NCBI GenBank assembly: GCA_022495005.1
Contig: JAGYXB010001000.1
Span: forward strand, 868,001-932,000
Source: Rhyacophila brunnea
Taxonomy: Eukaryota > Arthropoda > Insecta > Trichoptera > Rhyacophilidae
DNA length: 64,000 bases
Direction of reading: 5' to 3'
The notes below the pieces were generated by a model. It had not been told where the DNA came from. It searched no databases and saw only the letters and a list, made by a program, of their open reading frames with translations. The translations under genes were made by a program, and so were the position numbers. Below, one piece after another: positions 35,801 to 46,739 of this stretch. Within the stretch, counting starts at the first letter, position 1; every line of letters starts with the position of its first letter.

Positions 35801-36000
35801 TATGAGAATTGTTTGAACAAATTCCACGCTCACCATAATGTGGATGATTTGATTTACATGGCCCGAGCTGTGTCGTATGCGAATCGACTCCAGGAAGCCA
35901 ATATAGCTTTGCTACGAGCCAGACGAGTTGGGCCTTGTAACGGCTCTCTACTCTACACCATGATGCTCATCCTGAGAAGAATGTCCGCCCACGTTTTGAT
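35801..36000 (+). pseudogene. CTR9: CTR9 pseudo-exon: late TPR (YENCL...)
   Basis: Starts after TTGTTTGCAG. Reads YENCLNKFHAHHNVDDLIYM, ARAVSYANRLQEANIALLRA, RRVGPCNGSLLYTMMLILRR and MSAHVL. This matches the family pattern YENCL-KF---N----LYLARA and LQE--Q-LLKARHVAP. Homology ends at about 36000, and the coiled, charged C-terminal region of CTR9 is not present downstream. The several exons between this block and the previous remnant are deleted. Confidence 0.85.
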
Positions 36001-37124
36001 TGGTCACAGAAGTTTATTACTTTCAATACTTACCTATGTAACTACCTACCCACAGAAAATTGATTAATTTTTGTATCATAAATTTCATGATTTTTCCTTT
36101 ATAACATTGATGATTTATTGTAATACATTTAGACCAAGCAAAGAAATTACACGTTACACCTCCTTACATTTTTAAGTTTAAGTCGACCACCCAGTTAAGT
36201 ACCTCTTGGATTGATGATTGTTAATAGAAAGGTAGTTTAAAGTATTTTAATAAATAATTGATGTTTTATGATAAATGTTGAATTTCATTTTTTCACCCTT
36301 TCCTTTGCTCAGCTGTTATAAAATATTATTATACTCGCAGAGAGCATAATATTCATAGACTATAGATACATCTAGACGCCACCCGTTGCATTGCTAAATG
36401 AAGCTGCGTGCCATGCGTTTGGTTTGTGGGTGAGCGAACGCATTCGTCTACAAATGTTCGAGACCATAGACCATTTCGGTAGTGCTCGCACTAGACGCTC
36501 AGAATTAAAATATAATTTTCTATAATAATATACAAATAAATTATCACGAACATGTATCAACTTACCTATGAAGCGTAATACCATCTTTTTGCTTATCAGT
36601 ACGGCTACCATATTTTAATACAACACATAAAACCATCTTTCCTGCTTAAATAACTAAAAATATTTACCAATGACTATGTTTAACACAAAAAATAGCAATT
36701 TAGCAACACGAGCTACGACGCTACGTGAAGCGATTTACCACAATTTGTCGGCGATACTTTTGGAAACTAACTCAAACATATGTAGACCTTTTATCGTGTC
36801 GCAGAGATTATAAGGGTACCGAATACTTTCCCACTCGCACTCATGCATCGTTTTTGTTCAGGCCTTGATAATATTACTAATTGCACTTTTGGAGGAGTCC
36901 ACACTGCTCTAAAGGGATCTTATAGAATATACTATATCACAATATTTGTGAGGGTGACATTCTTTATGAACATAAAACCCAATTTTAAAACATATCTGCT
37001 CGATTGATGGAACCGCTGGAAGCTGAGTCCCATTGTATTCTTACCAAGCCGCAAAGGTCAATAATACTAGCATAATTTGTAAAAAGCTTCAGTCACATTA
37101 CGGCTAGTTATGCCGTAATTGGAT
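36001..37124. other. AT-rich, nothing recognised
   Basis: No supported gene or RNA. The end of CTR9 homology is at the left edge. Confidence 0.4.
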
Positions 37125-37260
37125 ATAATACTGGTGACTAAATTGGTAAAGCGCATCGGCCAGAATTCAATGTATACAGGTTCGAATTCTGTCAGGTGTC
37201 ATATTTTTTTAAGTACCAATGTTTCTGAGGTGTTTTCAAACAGTGCAAGTAGGTAGGTAT
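37125..37260 (+). mobile_element. tRNA-derived SINE fragment
   Basis: TGGTGACTAAATTGGTAAAG (A-box region) and GGTTCGAATTC (B box, 37179), followed by TTTCTGAGGTGTTTTCAA as in SINE-B at 9270. Confidence 0.55.
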
Positions 37261-37536
37261 ATTGTTCTTGTCGGTTTATAGGAAGCCAGCGGCAAACAAA
37301 TTTTGAAAATAGCTGATATACCTACTGGATTATTTGTTAGGTTAGGTTTTCATTTTTGTATTCATGAATTTTGCCAAAATCAGCAATAAAAATTGGCGCG
37401 GTTCCCGCCTGGCTTTCTGTAAACTGACTTGCACCGGTATGTAAATCAGTGCCCCGCAACCTTTTCTCCACGACACACCACAGGTCTTCACAGAAGACAG
37501 TGACACACCGCATGTTAAACAATTTATACACCAAAA

Positions 37537-37870
37537 CATGGACCCCACATCCTGAAGGGGGACCCCAGACTAGGATATTTGCCCCCCCTACCTATCGCTA
37601 AGGTTAAAAACAGTGTGATACCCTAAAATAGAGTTTTTAAAATGGTGTTTGAGGTAAAATTAATGGTATTGAATGTTTGTATTTATTAATACATCCACTT
37701 GAATTATGGTTAGTTGTCTGGTTAAGAATATTTGTTTGTCGAATATTGACACAATAATAATAAATAATTATTGTAACCTACAATCGAATGTTTTAAATTA
37801 TTAATACCAGCGTAGTAAAATAGCGCTGCAGTCAATTATTTTTAATATGTGAGCAAATTTGTGAGCAAAT
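37537..37870 (+). mobile_element. hAT-B left part
   Basis: Starts CATGGACCCCACATCCTGA and keeps GGATATTTG and CCTACCTATCGCTAAG. The GC-rich right end is lost. Confidence 0.6.
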
Positions 37871-39265
37871 CCAAGAATATTCTTTTTTAACCGAAATCCA
37901 GAAAATAGCCAATGGAACATCTGCAAAATTTAGTTTTTAGAGTCCCATCGTTTCTCAATTCAACTTCAACGAAAGCGCTTCTATAGAATTTTCGGCATTG
38001 GTTGCGAAAGGGTTTCGAATCCAGTCGTATTGATTGTATGAATGTAATGATGAAATTTCTTTTGCTGCAAAGTTAATTGTTTTTGAGACGGATCCAAAAT
38101 TAATTGCTTGTTTTTAATGGTGGTCTGGTAGGTCCTTTGATACATTTGTAGAGATCCTTGTCTTAACTCCTAGTTTATCAGAGCACGTCAATATATTATT
38201 TTCATTCTGACTTTGCATTGTTTTATTAAGTTCATGCAGGTGCTAAAATTTATTACCGAACATATATTTTTATATGTACGCAAATTTGGTTATTAAGTAA
38301 TTATCGTATAATATACAAAATTATTTGTTTTTTTGCAAGCAATGCACCGCGACACACCTACTGTCTAGCGGCGCACCGGTGTGCTATAGAGCTACAAGTC
38401 TCATGACAGTGTTAAACAGAGTATGATTCTCTCAGTTCAGATGGCATCCTAGTTATTTTCAAGGAGCGTATGTGGCATAGGTGCTGGTGCATTATGGCTC
38501 ATCCATCAATATTGACCACGGCACTGGGTGTGTAGAAAATGATGGGTATTAGGAAATGAAAAAAATATCGACGTTATCGTGACATTGTTACCATAGAATA
38601 CTTCAATGTAGTTACTAGGTGCTGGGAAAATTCTAGGGAGAACAATAATTATCCACTATAACTGCTTAAGCAGGGATGTGGTAAATAGACGGATAAACTT
38701 GTATTAAATAGTATTTCCAGTACCCTAAACCTGAAAGGCGCATCACATGTGACAGAAGATTTTGACGTATGATGGGCAACGACAACAAACTTAGTATACA
38801 TATAATCATAGACAATATATGACAAAATACAAATATTTAATAACTATTAATTATACATGATTCATACGCTGTCAATCGAAACGATAAGGTGGATAATAAC
38901 TACTTATAATTTTGTTTATTGGTTGTCTAATTATTAAACGTACTTAAAATTGGGATTTTTAAAGTAACTAGCGTTGGATATAAAGCTTGCTCGTCATAAA
39001 TTAATGCATAACGAAACATTTATGAACGCACGAGGTCTAAAGATACAGTGAAAGCCATCAATAATTTGTAAGGTAAATAACAATAAATAGTATAATATTA
39101 TTATATTGTGACATTGGAGTGATGAAAACAGTTTTTGGTGACAGCAATAACTGTTGCGAATGGCTTTGCAAAGTATATTTTGACGACGCACCAATAAAAA
39201 TATATACAGGTGCTTTCCAAATTGAAGCACGAAGATGTTGATTATCATCAATTAGTATAAATGGA
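37871..39265. other. No gene seen
   Basis: Featureless apart from GCACACCGGTGCG-type strings near 38340-38400 that may be an hAT end. Confidence 0.4.
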
Positions 39266-39269
39266 AAAC

Positions 39270-39955
39270 AGGTAGATAGGAGCCGTATTGGCTGTTTTGC
39301 GAAACTCTTTTGACCAGACCATCCATGCGGATGCGGTTGTTTTTGTTCGGGATATTTTGACAGGGTACTTAGTGAAAATGGAAAAATGTGAATTTTTCGC
39401 GTAATTTACATGGAAAAACAATAAAAAATATATGAAAAATCATATAATTAAATTACTCAAAGGTATGCATTTAAAAAATGTGGAAAAAAAATGTTTGGTG
39501 TTAAAACTTGACGGCCACTCAAAATTAATTTTCTAGGTTAATATAAAAGATAAAAATTTGAAAAATCGTGTTAAAATTTTACATAAATATACATAATCGT
39601 ATGCACTTAACAAAAAATTTTTAAAGCAAATTTATTTGTTCAAGTATCAAGTCACTGAATTTAGAGAACTAATATCTCTCACGATATAATCCCTAAAACA
39701 AAAAAAGCACGTGCACAAACGTAAGCTAAAATAATAGTCAAATTGATGACCTAATAAAAAATTAAAAAAGTTTGTTGGATGGTTCTACTTAACGTTCATC
39801 AAATATTTCATATCAAATAACTCACGCACTATATGAGAAAAAAAATAAAAAAGTATGCAGGATTGCGCATTAGCTATGCGACAAGAGATTTTACTAAAAG
39901 AAATATTTTTAAACCCACGCAGTCAGGTTTTGCATAGAAACTTAAAAATTAAATA
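39270..39955 (-). repeat. ~680-bp repeat, copy 2 (inverted to 18.8 kb)
   Basis: Complement of 18805-19490 over its whole length. Immediately followed by the GTGCACAAACG region. Confidence 0.8.
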
Positions 39956-40080
39956 GCGCGCTGAATACAGATGAAAAGACAAAAAAGAATCGTGCACTAA
40001 CGTTAACTACCAACGCACTAGTGCTTACAATTTAAATTTTGAAAAAAATATAAGTTTAGTGACACAAGTATCCAGCATTT

Positions 40081-40371
40081 AGCTGGGTCACCCAAATTGA
40101 AATGCGAATAACCCCCTTAATGTGCGTGCACAAACGAAATAAACGCGTGCACAAACGTGCACTAACGATGCACAAACGAATGCACTCAAAAAAAGTTGAA
40201 ATTTCAACATTGGGTGACCCAACGTTTAGCTGGAACACCCAATTTGAAATTGGAATTTTTCGGTTATTATAGGTGCACAAACGAAAAAAAATCGTGCACA
40301 AACGTGCACTAACGATGCACAAACAAATGCACACAAAAAAAGTTGGAGTTTTAGCATTGGGTGATCCAGGT
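40081..40371. repeat. Two tandem 147-bp units with GTGCAC(A/T)AACG array
   Basis: Units at 40081-40227 and 40228-40371, both opening AGCTGG. In each, GGGTCACCCAA- or ACACCCAA-type sequence at the start is inverted relative to TTGGGTGACCC or TTGGGTGATCC at the end. The decamer family GTGCAC(A/T)AACG/ATGCACAAACG occurs at 40126, 40147, 40157, 40168, 40273, 40294, 40304 and 40315, with outliers at 39711 and 39992. It lies about 0.45 kb upstream of TMEM107. Confidence 0.85.
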
Positions 40372-40809
40372 AAATGGACCTGCAGTACACAGTAATAATA
40401 TATTATATTATTTAAACACCTTCATATTCTCGAACGTTATAGCCATAAATAAAGTAATTTTTTCACAAGTCGGAACATTTTATTGAACAATTCGCTGTCA
40501 AAGTAAAAGCGAGGCGTTGTGCGTTGGCAATTTTTGCTAAACGTTCGTATTATTATAAATAGAAATACTTCAAGGATATTGTTCACTTTTATTAGTAGAC
40601 CGCTGTGAACAGAGTGAGCTTTGATTTATCGGTTTTTTGTTGCATTCGAATATTATTGATAATTTCGAAATATTGATTTGACATATCCATTCTTTCATTG
40701 TTGTATATTGACCTTTAACACGTGAATTGTAAAAGAAATAGCAGTCTTCGGTCCGTACTCCGTATAAAAGTGACGCGTTGCTTTGTGTTTTTAGGCTAAC
40801 GCTTGTGGG
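40372..40809 (+). promoter_or_regulatory. Presumed TMEM107 5' flank
   Basis: Unique-looking sequence between the GTGCACAAACG tandem array and the start codon. It must hold the promoter and 5' UTR by position. I see no TATA box and no convincing RFX X-box, the motif that commonly controls ciliary genes. The call rests on location only. Confidence 0.35.
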
Positions 40810-40958
40810 ATGTATGGGCGTCTGGTTCCTGCTCGATTTCTTACATTAGTAGGGCACCTGTGTGTCACCATCACGTTGCTATGGGAGAGTCAACAGAGCA
40901 CGAAGCATTGTTTACCGGACGGATTCCACCCAACGCATCTAAAAGCCTACCAGAAACA
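40810..40958 (+). CDS. TMEM107: TMEM107 exon 1 (start codon and first membrane segment)
   Basis: First coding exon of a TMEM107 homologue. The family is a small four-pass membrane protein of the MKS module at the ciliary transition zone, which gates entry into the cilium; in insects that would be ciliated sensory neurons and sperm. ATG at 40810 opens 49 codons plus two bases. The peptide starts MYGRLVPARFLTLVGHL, close to the vertebrate start with its LVPSRFLTL core. It continues through a hydrophobic stretch with ITLLW and a luminal part with a conserved CLP (about residue 34-36). The exon ends ...YQK-CA before a GTAAGC donor at 40959; exon 2 supplies the third base of a Gln codon. A later ATG at 40814 is in another frame and lacks the homology. 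A TTTTTAG just upstream could be a splice acceptor for a non-coding first exon. No TATA box is obvious. Spliced length is 134 residues against about 140 in human. Confidence 0.93.
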
Positions 40959-41216
40959 GTAAGCAACGAATACCAAACATGAATAAATCGACATATTATT
41001 ATTATTACCCTCTAATTGACTGATGTCCGTAAATTTTTGCGACAATCTTTTACAGTAAGCATTAAATCTCACCGAAGGTCCATTTAGATGTCGTTTCAGT
41101 TTTCCGTTCAGTCGAGGTTTCAATTTTGAAATTATATATAGTGTATTTAGACAATCAGTTCAGTTATGATATTTATAGGTACTTATATTTACTTATCTTT
41201 TATCCACAAATTTTTT

Positions 41217-41723
41217 GAAGTTATACTTCTTTAGGCGCGTTTGGAAAATCAGATCAGAGTGTATTTTTGGCGTGTGACATGTAACACATTTTTTCACACA
41301 ATAATAAATGCACTCGGTTGGATTCGAACCACCGATTGTTCGGTTATCAGCCAAACGCACTAAGTACCATTACACCACAAAATGATACTCCAATCGTGAC
41401 TTTTATACAGTATAATATTATAGTTTAGGATTGTTCCGTTGCCTAGGCAGCGAATTTATTATTGTCGGCCATATGCAATTCCTTACGTAAACAAACTATT
41501 AAACGTCATAGTGGCAGTTGTTACTTTAAAAATAAAAACAACGATAAATAATTATATAATTTAGTAATATAAGTTAAAGTGTATAGAAATAAACCAACGG
41601 CGTTCCAATAAGCGGTCCTTTTTCTTGAGTGTGTAATTTAACAAGATAATTAAGAGCTAGTCGAAGAATCTAGGTTATCACAAGTTTTGTTTTTGTTTTG
41701 TTACGCCAAAGAAGTATAACTTC
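41217..41723. mobile_element. 507-bp TIR element in TMEM107 intron 1
   Basis: Left end GAAGTTATACTTCTTTAGGCG is inverted at the right as CGCCAAAGAAGTATAACTTC. The TIR itself contains a near-palindrome. It carries a tRNA-like sequence. Confidence 0.65.
41309..41383 (-). tRNA. tRNA-Ile(GAT)-like sequence, probably pseudo
   Basis: On the minus strand, TGGTGTAATGG (A box) and GGTTCGAATCC (B box) enclose a good anticodon arm: TTTGG, loop CTGATAA, CCGAA, anticodon GAT. The D and T arms are passable with one mismatch. The acceptor strands do not pair, so it is likely a decayed tRNA or a SINE head. Confidence 0.45.
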
Positions 41724-41930
41724 TAACGCGCGTACATAAGTTCACACACCGATTTTTTTATAATAACTTTCTAAACTTGTTAATTGGTATAATGCAGTAC
41801 TTACCTATATTTGAAGAAATAATAATATTTTAATTGAAATTAGAATTCTATGAAAAATACAACAACAGCGTGTCGCCGTACCGACTAAATAGTACAGTCA
41901 TGTTGAAAGGCTCAGATTAATTTCGCTTAA

Positions 41931-42094
41931 TAGGTATAGGTAAATCATTCTACAGTGGCACCATAGGCGATTCGCGCGTGTATTGAATTACTTGCGACAA
42001 TGCCTGTTTCAATGCTAGCAAACAATACCACTACAACTGCAAGCCGCATTTGCCGTACCCATGGTGCCACTGTAAAACGATTTACCTATACCTA
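41931..42094 (+). mobile_element. 160-bp MITE, copy 2 (TA flanks)
   Basis: Begins TAGGTATAGGTAAATCATTC and ends GATTTACCTATACCTA; inverted arms about 35 bp; TA at both borders fits a mariner-type target. Confidence 0.85.
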
Positions 42095-43805
42095 ACTACT
42101 TTCTCAGTTACAAAAAAGGATACTTCCGTATTTCGTAATTGGATATTTTATTCATATTCGTACATCATAGAAAGCTTCTCTTTTATTGAGGATGTGGTGA
42201 TCACGCTTTTTCCATAAGCATAAATAGTCATGACAAATCTCAATAAATTCTGTCATTGTCATTTATACATCAGTTTAACTGGCAACTCTAAAAACTGGTA
42301 CGGTAACTGATGGCAAACCCATCCTTAAACGTCAGTTTAACTGACAGCTCGACTGAAACACAGACTGAACGAACTGATCGTTTAAAAGCACCTTTAAGTA
42401 TGAGATAATATCTGGTAGTAGACATTGATTTAAGTTAAGGCACAGATGCGTCTTCGAAGGAAACAGCTATTTGAGTCTGTCTAATTTTAGATATTAATGT
42501 GACCTGGTTTTCACAAGGGAAGTTATTTAATAAATCTGAAAGTTTTACTGACGAAGTGACACAGGATATCAGCTGGTGAGTTATTGAGAAAGGACCAGGA
42601 ATAAAGATTAATGACTCTTTGATTCACTCCTCATATCATATTTTCCATGTAACACGGTGAGAATGAAGGTCTCGTCTCATCGAGAGTCATTTGAAGTAAT
42701 AATTGACGTGAAACTAGGAATCTGATACACTTGTTTTGGAAAGCTTGGGATGTTCTTAGCACCTGAATCTTTGCAAGAGAAGTGGAGAAAATAATGTAAA
42801 ATCCTGCTAAATAAACACTGCATGTTGTTGTTTTTTCAACATTTATTAGATTTGTAGCAGGTATCTTAGGCTGAACAAATGGCTAGCAACCATTAGTCTC
42901 TTCTCAAGTTTTTATATTAAAACTTTCCACTCAACCGGTTAAAAATATTCCATTCAGTTAAACAATGGTAATCATATTTATGTTTTACAGTAAGTAGATG
43001 ATTTAATTCTCTTGCAGCCTTTTTTATTAACATAAAATTAAATCTATGTCAACATCTTATAAAGTTTATTTGCTTCGGCTTTGCGGTAAGAGTGTTTAAA
43101 TATGCTAAAATGATTTATTGCAAAGAAATATTCACACTATCTTCCTTTATGTTTGCTACTGTATCTTTTTATTATCTAAAGCTTAGAGTAAAATTTAATC
43201 ATTAGTTTTTACCAGTTATAATGTCTACATAATCTTGTTTAAGTATATTAAATGATTTTGTATAATATTATATAAGTAAGTAATTATAATGCAGTTTTTT
43301 CAAAATCTTTTTAAAATGCATGATATTAATAAATTCTTTCACTAAATAATTTGCATGATTCTAGACAAAGAAACATTATAATATGCAAATATTATTTCTT
43401 TATTATACATTGACATTAATATACTAAAGTCTAAAAATACAATTTTGTTTATTATACTACTTTTTCCACTTTTTAATATGTCAAACTGCTACCATTTAAC
43501 ATAGCATTTATACGATAGATACCATTTGAGCGGTCGTCCATATAGGTATGACATACCTTAATGGGGGAGAGGTTCTGATATGATGTGATGATCTGATACG
43601 AAGGTGATATCCTCCCTCTTCAAGTTGCAAACAACGTAACATCACGAAACATATAAAACATAAACTCTGCTTTTTTAAAAAATAAAATATTCTGTTAAAA
43701 TCAATTTTCATATTATTAATTACAGAATTGCTTACGAAGACTATTAATTGTTTGCAACTGACGAAATTGGTATTGATTTAATTAAAATTTTAACATTGAA
43801 GTATG
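42095..43805. other. Intron 1 sequence, nothing recognised
   Basis: AT-rich TMEM107 intron without supported features. Confidence 0.4.
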
Positions 43806-43807
43806 TA

Positions 43808-43969
43808 CTTATAGGTAAATCATTCTACAGTGGCACCATAGGCGATTCGCGCATGTATTGAATTGCTTGCGACAATGCCTGTTTCAATGCTAGCAAACAA
43901 TACCACTACAACTGCAAGCCCCATTTGTCGTACCCATAGTGCCACTGTAAAACGATTTACCTATACCTA
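43808..43969 (+). mobile_element. 160-bp MITE, copy 3
   Basis: Very similar to copy 2 along its whole length; left TIR slightly eroded (TTATAGGTAAATC). Confidence 0.85.
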
Positions 43970-44279
43970 CTATAAAAAACAAAATATGTTTTTTTAATTT
44001 GTATGGCCTTGCACCAGAATTATTACCAGTAATGTAAATTATTTATAGACATTGTTAATTCGGCCTCTTAAGGTCAAAGAAACGTATCACAATTTTTAGC
44101 AATTTTGAGCTACATTATGGTACTGGACATAAAATAATATTACATTGAGTGACAAAAGGACTTCAACAGATAAAAGATAGTATCTCCTGAAACCACTCTC
44201 TTGTTAATATCAGTGGAATGTAAATTTGTTTGTGTTTGGAGTGTCCTGTAAAGTAAAGAGACTTTTTTTTTACTCGTAA

Positions 44280-44852
44280 GGCCATCCGCTCACGCAGAAA
44301 CTAAAATCTGACGAACTGGTTGGTGATGGAACTCATAAACTGGCCAGTGACTGATGCTTCGCACACTGCGCTGCTGAAACCTAATAATCTCATAACCTCA
44401 AACTGTCAAACCCATTGTCTTTCCTACTTCATTCTAAGCCTAAGCTTTTTTCCTAATATCTTTACGGGAATATTCTGGCAGCCTGTAAATATACAGGCAG
44501 GGGTATTTCTTAACATCTGCCGCATATTTTAAATTAAAATTCGGTTCGCGCATCTTCAACTTTTGATGTTTTGGCTTGTTATTTTTCTTGTTGAGTTCAG
44601 TGCTAACAATTTTGGTAAGAAAATATGACTTTTTGTTCATCGAATCTACTGATATTGGTACCGCTGTTTTATGGGTGACTGGAAACTGAGAGACTGGGAG
44701 ACTAGCATGTCGCTTCTCTACGGTTTCGATCGCGAACGTTTTGAAATTGAGAGATTCCAGTCTTGCCGTCAGCGAGCCGCCATTGAAATACATTAGCTAG
44801 ATATTGGAGTTTCAGTCTCGTCTTTTTTGAGTATTCACGTGAGCGGGTGGCC
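44280..44852. mobile_element. 573-bp PIF/Harbinger-like element
   Basis: Ends GGCCATCCGCTCACG and CGTGAGCGGGTGGCC, flanked by TAA on both sides (44277-44279 and 44853-44855). A 3-bp TWA target duplication is the Harbinger hallmark. A minus-strand 117-codon frame inside has no recognisable domain. Confidence 0.65.
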
Positions 44853-45146
44853 TAAGGGACCGAATTGTAACTCAAGGCGTGGCGGCGGTGGTTCTAATGT
44901 CACAATCTGTGTCTTGTCGATGTATTATTGAATCTCTAAACCGCCACACCTCAAGATAATAGTTTTCGATATCTAAGTAGTATTTATACTTATTTTATTA
45001 AAATGTTAAGATTTTGCTATTGCCTTCACTAGACACAGCTGAAGGTATTCATTGTGTATCACACAAAATTTCAGCCTCAATTTGTACTAAATTTAATATA
45101 GTAAAATTATAAAGTTAAACCAAAGATATTTAAGAAAACCATCGTG

Positions 45147-46739
45147 CAGTGGCGAAGGGTGGAGGTAGGCTCTTAAGATCCAACATAAATAGTGCACACT
45201 AAACTTTGGCAGCCAAACGTATTTGTTTTAATTGAGCCAAGACTAGGGGTCGTATGCATGAGATTCCCAAATACTTTATAGGCTATATACCTATTGCCCA
45301 TTTGTATGCATGAGTGCAAATGTAATCTGTTGGTTAGCGACGTCACGATGTGACGTCATAATGTGTCATAGTATCCAAATAATAGCAAACTTATAAAATT
45401 TCATTCCCCGACTATTAACTTAAAATTTTGAAATTGTAAATGTGTCTGAAAGTGTGCGAACGGTACCATATAAATTTAATAATTATTATGAACTTTAAAT
45501 AATTTATCAGTTATTTTATCACATTTATTTTATAATTCTACTGTACGAAAGGATAGAGAATTGCCAATAAACATTTCCATTTGGTGGCAATACATACATA
45601 TTATGACTAACTTCACTTCAATTATGAGATGTCAAAACAGAATAAGAATAAATGACAGAAATGCAAATGGATTTAGAAAATAATATGTAATGATCTCTGT
45701 ATAATATTATCATTTATACCAATCACCGTGTGACACTATTTATGTTACCAGTGTATGTAACCAGGAGTTGTGCCTTGTTTATTACAGTTTCTTACTATAA
45801 TTAACTAGGTAGGTAGGTAGGTACCATAATATATTGAAGAATGCAGAATGCTTCCAATTGCATATTTTAATACCAGATACAGCAGTAGGTACCTATCTTT
45901 GCGGTCGTTTAGGAGGTATTTTATCGTAATCTTACGTAAATCCATCTTATCTCTCCATGAGAAATACTACTTTTTGTAAGCGAAATAGGCATTGTATCAG
46001 TTACCTACTATCTAGTTTATAGACTATAGATCAAAATTATACGTATTTTGTAAACAGCACGACTAGGAAGTGTCTTTAAAGTTCGCATGTTTTACAGTCT
46101 ACAAAATGAACGAGGGCCTCAAGCAAACGTTTGTTGTAATGAATGCATTATTAAAATGACATTTGAAAGTGACAGATGAAGCAGCCATTTTGAAAGACGT
46201 GTGACGTCAGATTGCTTACGTCACTAACAGTGCTATAAGCTATATGGTGGAAAATCGGTTAAATAGCTTATAACGAATTTGGTAATCTCATACATACGAC
46301 CCTAGAAATTGCAGATAGAGTTGGTTAGTTTTTAAAAATCAATTGAACCCTGCCTAACCAAACCACAATAATTTTGGTAAGCTATGGGCGATCCGACAAA
46401 GATAATGCACACTTTTTCAGTCATACATATTCGTTTTCGTTGAATTAATAATACATATTACAGATGGTGTTGGTGAGTTTTTTAAAATTCATTAAGCTCT
46501 GCCTAAACCAAACCATAATAGATAAAAAAAATATTCTTCTATTGTAGATAGACAAATATTTTTGACTATGTTCTATTATGGCATGGTTTACGCGGGGTTA
46601 AATTGGATTTTAAAAACTAACCAACATTATCTGCAATTTGTACTATTAGTTTAATGAAAACAGGTACGTATGACTGACAAAGTTTAGTGTGTACTATTTA
46701 TGTCAGATCATAACAGCCTACCCCCACCCTTCACCACAG
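45147..46739 (+). mobile_element. hAT-C, 1.59 kb, perfect target duplication
   Basis: Left end CAGTGGCGAAGGGTGGAGG, right end CACCCTTCACCACAG; identical octamers CCATCGTG at 45139-45146 and 46740-46747. It contains a second TIR element at 45244-46307. Non-coding. Confidence 0.85.
45244..46307. mobile_element. 1.06-kb TIR element nested in hAT-C
   Basis: CTAGGGGTCGTATGCATGAG at left; CTCATACATACGACCCTAG at right. The outer element's sequence resumes on either side. No transposase frame. Confidence 0.65.

Larger units (their letters stand above)
28074..36000 (+). pseudogene. CTR9: CTR9 unprocessed pseudogene (PAF1 complex TPR subunit)
   Basis: Overall span of a decayed CTR9 copy. CTR9 is the nuclear TPR scaffold of the PAF1 complex, which couples elongating RNA polymerase II to histone modification. 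Six exon remnants in the right order match the N-terminal region, several mid TPRs and a later TPR of the protein. Between them at least two coding blocks are missing: one between 29840 and 33497, the other (the larger) between 35088 and 35801. Exon edges mostly keep AG/GT signals, so the copy arose by DNA duplication and not by retrotransposition. Damage includes frameshifts in at least four remnants, in-frame stops, an AG-to-GG acceptor and a lost donor. The gaps now hold a 1.94 kb TIR element, SINEs and a palindrome. The start-codon exon is not securely found; 27740-27776, ending at a GGGTAAGT donor, reads IPITR in one frame and could be its remains. Confidence 0.85.

Noticed and set aside
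37430..38400. Possible hAT between GTGCCCCGCAACC and GCGGCGCACCGG
   Set aside because: Ends do not form proper inverted repeats and no target duplication was found.
40056..40334. 92-codon minus-strand frame with repeated RLCIVSARLCT
   Set aside because: It is the translation of the 147-bp tandem repeat.
41020..42400. GTTTCAGTTTTCCGTTCAGTC at 41.1 kb and GACTGAAACACAGACTGAAC at 42.35 kb as possible TIRs
   Set aside because: The match is interrupted and two unrelated elements lie between; not convincing.
44440..44793. 117-codon minus-strand frame
   Set aside because: Lies inside the Harbinger-like element, contains no domain, and is not a transposase or Myb-like protein.
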